Assembly (NCBI RefSeq): GCF_938028185.1
Contig: NZ_CALJAH010000010.1
Coordinates: 1-11,549 of the forward strand
Source: an uncultured Cardiobacterium sp.
Lineage (GTDB): Bacteria > Pseudomonadota > Gammaproteobacteria > Cardiobacteriales > Cardiobacteriaceae
DNA length: 11,549 bases
Direction: 5' to 3'
The notes under the pieces are model-generated. The model saw only the letters and a program-made list of their open reading frames with translations. It did no database searches and had not been told where the DNA came from. Positions 6,323-11,549 of the stretch are shown one piece after another (within the stretch, counting starts at the first letter, position 1; each line of letters starts with the position of its first letter). Position numbers and translations under genes: made by a program.

Positions 6323-7084
6323 TCATGTCCCAATCTTGACCCATGCCGGGGCGTGGTCGGAGGGGCGTTCCCAGTGGCGCGGGGCGGTGTCGATGCCTGC
6401 CGCGTCCAGTGTTAGCGCGTCGCTGGCAAGGGTCAGGTCGATGCGCAGGCCGATGTTGCGGCGCAGGCCGCCCATGCGATAGTCCCACCAGCTGAATTGT
6501 TGGGTGTCCGGGTGCAGCGCGCGGTAAGCGTCTTTGAAGCCGAGCGCGAGGATGTTTTGCAGTGCCTGCCGTTCGGGCGCGGAGCAGAGGATTTGGTCGC
6601 GCCATTTGTCGGGGTCGTGGACGTCGAGGTCGGCGGGGGCGATGTTGTAGTCGCCGGTGATGATGAGGCGCGGGTGTTCGCGCTTGAGCTCGTCGATGTA
6701 GCGCGTCGCGGCGTCGAGCCAGTGCAGTTTGTAGGTGTATTTTTCATCTCCTACCGCTTTGCCGTTGGGGACGTAGAGGTTGAGGACGCGCACGTCGCCG
6801 ATGCTGGCAGCGATGGCGCGTGCCTGTTCGTCGGCGTAACCGGGAATGCCGCGCACCACGTCGGTCAGCGGCTCGCGCGCGATGAGGGCGACGCCGTTGT
6901 AGGTCTTCTGGCCGTGGGTGGCGATGTGGTAGCCGGCGGCTTCGATGGCGGTGGTGTCCACGGCGGCGTCGGTCTGTTTGAGTTCTTGCAGGCCGAGGAT
7001 GTCGGGCGCAGTTTCGTGCAGGTATTGCAGGACGTGCGGCAGGCGGACGTTGAGGGAGTTTACGTTCCAACTGGTGATGTGCAT
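6323..7084 (-). CDS. xthA: Exodeoxyribonuclease III (AP endonuclease, Xth family)
   Basis: A 253-residue Mg-dependent endonuclease/exonuclease of the EEP fold. It nicks DNA 5' to abasic sites and degrades 3' ends of duplex DNA in base-excision repair. Active-site motifs are complete and in order: WNVNSLNVRLPHV (N7), LGLQELKQTD (metal-binding E34), TYNGVALIAREPL, VLNLYVPNG, ITGDYNIAP (D145, N147), FSWWDYRMGGLRRNIGLRIDLTLAS (D216) and RPSDHAPAWV (D243, H244). The length fits the XthA/ExoA group (about 250-270). ATG 7084 is used because the family begins at M-x-I-x-S-W-N; GGAA about 9 bases upstream may be its ribosome-binding site, and the earlier in-frame ATG would add seven non-conserved residues. 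It is transcribed divergently from rsmE and ends at the bidirectional terminator. Confidence 0.95.
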   Translation of the reverse strand: MHITSWNVNSLNVRLPHVLQYLHETAPDILGLQELKQTDAAVDTTAIEAAGYHIATHGQKTYNGVALIAREPLTDVVRGIPGYADEQARAIAASIGDVRVLNLYVPNGKAVGDEKYTYKLHWLDAATRYIDELKREHPRLIITGDYNIAPADLDVHDPDKWRDQILCSAPERQALQNILALGFKDAYRALHPDTQQFSWWDYRMGGLRRNIGLRIDLTLASDALTLDAAGIDTAPRHWERPSDHAPAWVKIGT

Positions 7085-7098
7085 GGGCGGGTTTCCGG

Positions 7099-7127
7099 GT
7101 GTCAATTTTTGTCAGTTCGGGTAGAAT
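7099..7127 (+). promoter_or_regulatory. Candidate promoter for rsmE(-pilSR)
   Basis: GTGTCA (7099-7104) and TAGAAT (7122-7127) are 17 bases apart in the short gap between the divergent xthA and rsmE genes. The -10 matches 5 of 6 and the -35 matches 4 of 6. It would give a leader of about 40 bases before ATG 7175. By-eye evidence. Confidence 0.35.
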
Positions 7128-7174
7128 ATTCGCATTAAATCACGGTTTGTTTGGCTTTTTCTATCGGTCTTTCC

Positions 7175-7915
7175 ATGCGCGATTTTCGTTTGTTTTCGTC
7201 GCGCCCGCTCGCGGTCGGCGATGTGCTGCCGCTGGATGAGGCGGCGCACCGTCATGTGGGCAAGGTGCTGCGGCTGCGCGTCGGCGCGCCGTTGGTGTTG
7301 TTCAATGGCGACGGTTTTGATTATGCGGCGGAGCTGGTGGCGTGCGATCGCCGCGCGTCGCAGGTGCGGATTGTCGCGCGCGAGGCGGCAGGCAATGAGT
7401 CGCCGCTGAATCTCACGCTGTTCGCCGCGCTGCTCAAGGGCGAGGCGATGGACCGGGTGGTGCAGAAGGCGGTGGAGCTGGGCGCGAAGCGGATTGTGCC
7501 GCTGCGTACCGCGCGCAGTGAGGCGTTGCCTGCCGATGAGCGGCTGGAACGCAAACGCGCGCATTGGCAGGGGATTGTGGTGGCGAGTGCGATGCAGTGC
7601 GGCCGCGCCACTTTGCCGCAGGTGGACGGTATTTGTGATTTTGTCGATGTGCTGGACGATGCCCCCGGTCTGCGCTGGATTTTTTCGCCGCATGATGCGC
7701 CAGCCGCCAGTCCGCAGGCGGCAGAGGCGGTGAGTGTACTGATTGGCCCGGAGGGCGGTTTTGCGCCGGATGAGGTCTCTGCCGCGGTGAACGCGGGCTG
7801 GTTGCCGCAGTCGCTGGGGCCACGGGTGTTGCGCGCCGATACGGCGGCGACGATCGCGCTGGCGCGGGCGCAGGGTTGTTTTGGCGATTTGTCGCGGGAG
7901 GCGACGTGCTGTTAA
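7175..7915 (+). CDS. rsmE: 16S rRNA (uracil(1498)-N(3))-methyltransferase
   Basis: A 246-residue SPOUT-class methyltransferase that uses S-adenosylmethionine to methylate N3 of U1498 in 16S rRNA of the assembled 30S subunit. The N-terminal PUA-like domain begins MRDFRLFSSRPL and includes AAHRHVGKVLRLRVG. The trefoil-knot domain has LLKGEAMDRVVQKAVELGA, VLIGPEGGFAPDEV (GPEGG from residue 191) and LGPRVLRADTAATIAL (from 214), the diagnostic SAM-binding knot. Length is typical (about 243). ATG 7175 is chosen from the conserved N-terminus; no strong Shine-Dalgarno is visible, and an upstream TTG at 7151 would only add eight residues. pilS follows on the same strand, either overlapping by 10 bases or 65 bases away depending on its start, so these genes are probably co-transcribed. 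Confidence 0.95.
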   Translation: MRDFRLFSSRPLAVGDVLPLDEAAHRHVGKVLRLRVGAPLVLFNGDGFDYAAELVACDRRASQVRIVAREAAGNESPLNLTLFAALLKGEAMDRVVQKAVELGAKRIVPLRTARSEALPADERLERKRAHWQGIVVASAMQCGRATLPQVDGICDFVDVLDDAPGLRWIFSPHDAPAASPQAAEAVSVLIGPEGGFAPDEVSAAVNAGWLPQSLGPRVLRADTAATIALARAQGCFGDLSREATCC

Positions 7916-7980
7916 GGGACGATATTCAGATTCCGCTGCATGATCCGGGGCGGATTGTCAAAATCACCGGCGAGGAGAGT

Positions 7981-9675
7981 ATGCTCTACCGCGCCGCGAT
8001 GTTGCGCGTGTTCAATGTGGTGCGCGTGGTGGTGGTCATGCTGTTTTTGCTCGGTTTTTCGCTCATCGGGGCGGATACGGGGCGGGCGCTGCCGCTGGAT
8101 CTTGGCGGTACCGGCTGGCTGTCGGCGCTGGTGATTGTCTATGTGCTGGTGATGTCGCTGCATTGGGTGCTGTCGCTGCGCACGCCGGTGGCGGAGCGGC
8201 TGTTTTTGAGCAATGCCATCTGGGATATTTTTCTGCTCGGCCTGCTGATTTTCAATTTCGGCCTGCTCAACTATACCAATCTGCTGATGCTCTCCATTTT
8301 GAACGCGGTGCTGCTGTCGGCGATGACGCTGACGCTGCGGCAAAGCGTGATTTACGCCATCACCCTGGTGGTGGTCTGGCTGGCGACCGCCGCGCTGTTG
8401 CAGGCGATGCCGCAGGTGTCGTGGCATAAAATGGGCGATGTGCCGCCCGCCGAGGGTTTCAGCCGCCTGATTGCCGTCTTTCGCGGCAATGGTATCGCCT
8501 GGCTGGAACCGGCGGTGGTCGCCCTCGGCATGGCATTTCTCGCGCTGCTGGTGAGCTACCTCTCCACCCAGGGACGCGACAACCGCATCAACGTCGAACT
8601 CAGCCGCCGCTACACCAGCCAGCTGCGCAAGATGAACGACTCCATCATCGAAGATATGCAAAACGGCCTGCTGGTGGTCAGCGGCGACAGCATCATCCTC
8701 ACCCTCAACCGCCAGGCGCGCACCATCTTCGGCCTGCCCGCGACGGCGAAAGTACCGCGCACCCTCGGCGAACTCCTGCCCGAACTGGCACGGCGCTTTG
8801 GCCGCTGGCAGCATATGCGCTTCAACGACAGTCGCACGCTGGACATCGGCAAGGGCAGCTACAGCCTCACCTTCAGCGCGCTCAAATCCGATGACGACAT
8901 GGCGCTGACCCTGCTGATGCTGGAAAGCATCGACGAAAGCTACCAGCGCGTGCGCGAAACCCGGCTCGCCTCGCTCGGTCGCCTCACCGCAGGCATCGCC
9001 CACGAAATCCGCAATCCCTTGAGCTCCGTGCAAAGCGCCGCCGACCTCCTCGAAGAAATGAGCGACGACAACAAAGTCCACTTCCTCACCGACAAAATCC
9101 GCAACAACACCCAGCGCATCAACAACATCATCTCCGACATCCTGAACCTCTTCTCCGACAAGCCGCGCAACACCAAACTCATCCCGCTCAACCCCTTCCT
9201 CCTCGGCGTCATCAACGAAGCGCGCACCAACGACGAAACCAGCCGCGCCAAAATCCGCACCGACATGGACGCGACCAAAGAATACGCTGTCTTCTTCGAC
9301 GCCGGCCACCTCGAACAAATCCTGCACAACCTGATGCTCAACGCCGTCAAACACGCCGGGCGCGACGACGTCGAAATCACCGTGCGCACCCGCATCGGCG
9401 ACGTCGGCCGCTTCCTCTACATCGACATCCAGGACAATGGCCGCGGCGTGGCGGCAGACGACGAAGAAAAAATCTTTGAGCCCTTCTTCAGCAAACGGCA
9501 CGGCACCGGCCTCGGCCTCTACCTCGTGCGCGAAATGTGCGTCGCCAACCAGGCACAAATCGTTTATGTGCGCAAAGAAATCGGTGCCTGCTTCCGCCTG
9601 ACGATGGAGCGCTACCTCGCCAACGAAGACGACCCGCACGAAAACGAGCCACACGACAACATCCAGATTCTCTAA
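7981..9675 (+). CDS. pilS: Sensor histidine kinase PilS
   Basis: Membrane histidine kinase of the PilS/PilR system, which senses pilin in the inner membrane and phosphorylates PilR. From ATG 7981 (GAGG at 7972-7975) it has 564 residues. Six hydrophobic helices fill about residues 10-200, ending VVALGMAFLALLVSYLS. A PAS-like region follows (NDSIIEDMQNGLLVVSGDSI). The kinase core is complete: H-box AGIAHEIRNPLSS with phospho-acceptor H341, N-box LHNLMLNAVKHA (about 448-459), DNGRG (485-489), FEPFFS and GTGLGL (508-513). A GTG at 7906 with GGGAGG upstream overlaps rsmE and would add 25 residues; it is a real alternative start. pilR begins 16 bases downstream. Codon endings change from mostly G/T to mostly C/A partway through, near 8450-8580. 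PilS identity rests on six helices plus the adjacent PilR. Confidence 0.92.
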   Translation: MLYRAAMLRVFNVVRVVVVMLFLLGFSLIGADTGRALPLDLGGTGWLSALVIVYVLVMSLHWVLSLRTPVAERLFLSNAIWDIFLLGLLIFNFGLLNYTNLLMLSILNAVLLSAMTLTLRQSVIYAITLVVVWLATAALLQAMPQVSWHKMGDVPPAEGFSRLIAVFRGNGIAWLEPAVVALGMAFLALLVSYLSTQGRDNRINVELSRRYTSQLRKMNDSIIEDMQNGLLVVSGDSIILTLNRQARTIFGLPATAKVPRTLGELLPELARRFGRWQHMRFNDSRTLDIGKGSYSLTFSALKSDDDMALTLLMLESIDESYQRVRETRLASLGRLTAGIAHEIRNPLSSVQSAADLLEEMSDDNKVHFLTDKIRNNTQRINNIISDILNLFSDKPRNTKLIPLNPFLLGVINEARTNDETSRAKIRTDMDATKEYAVFFDAGHLEQILHNLMLNAVKHAGRDDVEITVRTRIGDVGRFLYIDIQDNGRGVAADDEEKIFEPFFSKRHGTGLGLYLVREMCVANQAQIVYVRKEIGACFRLTMERYLANEDDPHENEPHDNIQIL

Positions 9676-9691
9676 AAACCAGGACACCACC

Positions 9692-11218
9692 ATGACCAAA
9701 GCACTCATCCTTGACGACGAACGCGACATCTGCGAACTCATCGAAATGAGCCTGATGGGGCAGGACATCACCTGTACCAGCGTCTATACCATCCGCGCCG
9801 CCATCAAGGCGCTGAAAGAAGAGCGCTACAGCTTCGTCATCTCCGACATCCGCCTGCCCGACGGCGACGGCCTCGACTTCCTCGCCCACATCCAAAAAAA
9901 CTACCCCGGCCTGCCAGTGTGCATGATCACCGCCCACGGCAACATGGACACCGCCATCCGCGCCCTCAAACTCGGCGCCTTTGACTTCATCAACAAACCC
10001 TTCGACCTCAAACAACTGCGCAACGTCTGCAAAGCCGCGCTCAAAGAAGGCCACGGTCAGCTCGGCGGTGGCAACGCGGGCGGCGCGCCCGCTACCCCCG
10101 GCAAAAAAGCGACAGGCGGACAGGGCGGTGGTCGCTCCAGCAGCAAATACGAACTCATCGGCGACGCCGACGTCATGCAAAAAGTACGCGCCATGATCAG
10201 CAAAGTCGCGCGCTCCCAGGCCCCCGTCTTCATCCACGGCGAATCCGGTACCGGTAAAGAAGTCGCCGCCCGCTCCATCCACCACCAAAGCAACAGAGCC
10301 GAGGGCGCATTCGTCGCGGTGAACTGCGGCGCCATCCCCGAAAACCTCGTCGAAAGCGAATTCTTCGGCTACAAAAAAGGCGCATTCACCGGTGCCAACC
10401 AGGACCAGGACGGCCTCTTCGTCGCCGCCAACGGCGGTACCCTCTTCCTCGACGAAGTCGCCGACCTGCCGCTATCCATGCAAGTCAAACTGCTGCGCGC
10501 CATCCAGGAGCGCGCCGTGCGCCCCATCGGCGGCGACCGCGAAGAAGCGGTGGACGTGCGCATCATCTCCGCCACCCACCACGACCTCGCCCGCCGCGTC
10601 GCCGAAAACAAATTCCGCGAAGACCTCTACTACCGCCTGAACGTCATCGGCCTCACCATGCCGCCCCTGCGCGAACGCGACGGCGACATCGCCATCCTCG
10701 CCGCGCACCTGCTCGCCAAACTGGCACGCGACGCGGGCTACCCCGAAGCCCACCTCTCACCGCAAGCGCTGGCCAAACTCGAAGCCTACCCCTTCCCCGG
10801 CAACGTGCGCGAACTCGAAAACATCCTCGAACGCGCGCTGACCTTCGTCGAAGGCGACACCATCGAAGCCGACGACATCCACCTCAGCGAAAACCGCATC
10901 CCGGCACAACCCGCGCCGCGCGCCGCCGTCGCACCACCGCCGGAACCCGCCACCATCGCCCGCCCGCGCCATCCCGTCGCCAGCGACGACTACCCCGACG
11001 AAGCCATTGCCGCCCTCGAACAATACCAGCCGCGGCAAAAAGACGGCACCGCCATCCCGCTGCCGAACGACCTCGAAAACTATATGCAGGGACTGGAGCG
11101 CAACCTGCTCATCAAGGCGCTGGAAGACTGCAACTACAACAAAACCAAGGCGGCGGAAAAACTCGGCATCAGCTTCCGCGCCATGCGCTACAAACTGAAA
11201 AAACTGGGCATCGACTAA
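9692..11218 (+). CDS. pilR: Sigma-54-dependent response regulator PilR
   Basis: NtrC-family activator that, once phosphorylated by PilS, drives sigma-54 transcription of the type IV pilin gene. 508 residues. Receiver domain 1-120 with acidic D8/D9, phospho-acceptor D52 (SDIRLPDGDG) and KPF. The AAA+ domain (about 150-390) has Walker A GESGTGKE (183-190), the sigma-54-contacting loop GAFTGA (230-235), Walker B LFLDEVADL (D254-E255) and the arginine-finger region FREDLYYRLNV. A Fis-type helix-turn-helix fills the end (NYNKTKAAEKLGISFRAMRYKLKKLGI). ATG 9692 has AGGA 7 bases upstream. Longer than many PilR proteins (about 445-460) because of a Gly-rich linker after the receiver and a Pro/Ala-rich linker before the HTH. 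No pilA or other pilus gene is in the window. Confidence 0.95.
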   Translation: MTKALILDDERDICELIEMSLMGQDITCTSVYTIRAAIKALKEERYSFVISDIRLPDGDGLDFLAHIQKNYPGLPVCMITAHGNMDTAIRALKLGAFDFINKPFDLKQLRNVCKAALKEGHGQLGGGNAGGAPATPGKKATGGQGGGRSSSKYELIGDADVMQKVRAMISKVARSQAPVFIHGESGTGKEVAARSIHHQSNRAEGAFVAVNCGAIPENLVESEFFGYKKGAFTGANQDQDGLFVAANGGTLFLDEVADLPLSMQVKLLRAIQERAVRPIGGDREEAVDVRIISATHHDLARRVAENKFREDLYYRLNVIGLTMPPLRERDGDIAILAAHLLAKLARDAGYPEAHLSPQALAKLEAYPFPGNVRELENILERALTFVEGDTIEADDIHLSENRIPAQPAPRAAVAPPPEPATIARPRHPVASDDYPDEAIAALEQYQPRQKDGTAIPLPNDLENYMQGLERNLLIKALEDCNYNKTKAAEKLGISFRAMRYKLKKLGID

Positions 11219-11272
11219 GAACCTGTTCTCAACATCCCGATTATTCACATAAATTTGAATTGCTGCGCCGAA

Positions 11273-11332
11273 TTATCCCCCTCCCCTGCAGGGCGAAGCC
11301 CGCAGCGGGGGAGGGTCGGGGTGGGGGGTGAG
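11273..11332 (-). repeat. REP-like GC-rich palindromic element, copy A
   Basis: An imperfect palindrome: CCCTCCCCTGC (11279-11289) faces GCAG-C-GGGGGAGGG (11302-11315), around an inner GGGC-GAA-GCCC stem. Read on the minus strand it begins CTCACC, continues with ACCCTC, and ends GGGGATAA, the same order as copy B at 11380-11439. It could also stall transcription after pilR, but it has no T tract. Confidence 0.5.
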
Positions 11333-11379
11333 CGATATTGCTCATGAACTGAAATTCCTTTTTTCAATGGATTTGCTGC

Positions 11380-11439
11380 CTCACCTCAACCCTCTCTTTC
11401 GCAAGCAATGCTTGTCCCACAGGGAGAAGGGAGTATAAC
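11380..11439 (+). repeat. REP-like palindromic element, copy B
   Basis: Begins CTCACCTCAACCCTC, has a central CAAGC-AAT-GCTTG hairpin (11402-11414) and ends AGGGAGAAGGGAGTATAA. It shares its end sequences, length (about 60 bases) and palindromic plan with copy A, but in the opposite orientation. The two face each other across 47 bases, like a REP doublet (REPIN or BIME-like). The copies differ in the centre, so this is family resemblance and not identity. Confidence 0.45.
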
Positions 11440-11549
11440 GATGGTTCTACCTGCTCCCATTTGCAAGGAAACGGATTTTCCCAAATTCCAAACAGTTATA
11501 TAGCCATCCACCGAAAGTTTCAGACAAGGCGCGTCGCCGAAGACAGTAC

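Larger units (their letters stand above)
11219..11549. other. Non-coding region after pilR
   Basis: This stretch of 331 bases holds no convincing reading frame on either strand. It starts with a short palindrome AGAAC-CT-GTTCT (11218-11229) directly after the pilR stop, holds the two REP-like elements, and ends in a segment from about 11496 (TTATATAGCC) that may be the terminus of a mobile repeat continuing outside the window. No T-tract terminator for pilR is visible. Confidence 0.6.

Noticed and set aside
7100..7105. A perfect TTGACA on the minus strand upstream of xthA
   Set aside because: It is only 15 bases from the ATG, so the matching -10 would fall inside the coding region.
7912..9771. 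A 619-codon open frame on the minus strand opposite pilS
   Set aside because: It is the antisense shadow of a strongly recognised kinase in GC-rich DNA; its product is repetitive (Ala/Val/Asp/His/Gln-rich) and has no family features.
1..11549. tRNA, rRNA, CRISPR array or transposase gene
   Set aside because: None was found on either strand by reading the sequence.

Overview
The window looks like a GC-rich gammaproteobacterial chromosome. The evidence is a complete PilS/PilR pair that would act with sigma-54, a housekeeping set (gmk, rsmE, exonuclease III) and a YffB-type ArsC-like protein. The gene mix and high GC would suit a Cardiobacterium-like organism. That is an impression from memory, and no ribosomal RNA or other decisive marker is present.

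Layout. Positions 1-319 hold the 3' part of an NTF2/SnoaL-like gene whose frame appears broken near position 45, followed by a clear intrinsic terminator (376-401). Then come a secreted or lipid-anchored tyrosine/dual-specificity phosphatase (438-1043), guanylate kinase (1163-1777) and an EamA-type transporter (1816-2739) interrupted by an in-frame TGA where Trp would be expected. On the minus strand an operon reads 5449 to 2774: a YffB/Spx-like ArsC-family protein, then two tandem paralogous membrane proteins of unknown function. Each paralogue is built from two copies of a 'two helices plus PH-like domain' unit. A divergent secreted protein of unknown function (5559-6265) is split by a frameshift. 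A bidirectional terminator (6283-6316) separates it from exonuclease III (minus strand). From 7175 rightwards run rsmE, pilS and pilR. The last 330 bases are non-coding and contain two related GC-rich palindromic elements in opposite orientation, and at the very edge the possible start of another repeat element.

How the genes work together. PilS (membrane histidine kinase) and PilR (sigma-54-dependent activator) are the usual regulators of type IV pilin transcription; no pilin gene lies in the window. The yffB-like gene and the two membrane proteins are very tightly packed (4-base overlap, then a 4-base gap) and are probably translated together. Gmk, RsmE and exonuclease III are independent housekeeping enzymes.

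Three genes in the first 6.3 kb appear interrupted (NTF2-like, EamA, secreted protein). Either this strain carries several young pseudogenes or the assembly has small errors. The most novel item is the pair of double-module membrane proteins. The most unusual compositional signal is a switch in codon-ending preference inside pilS near 8.5 kb.
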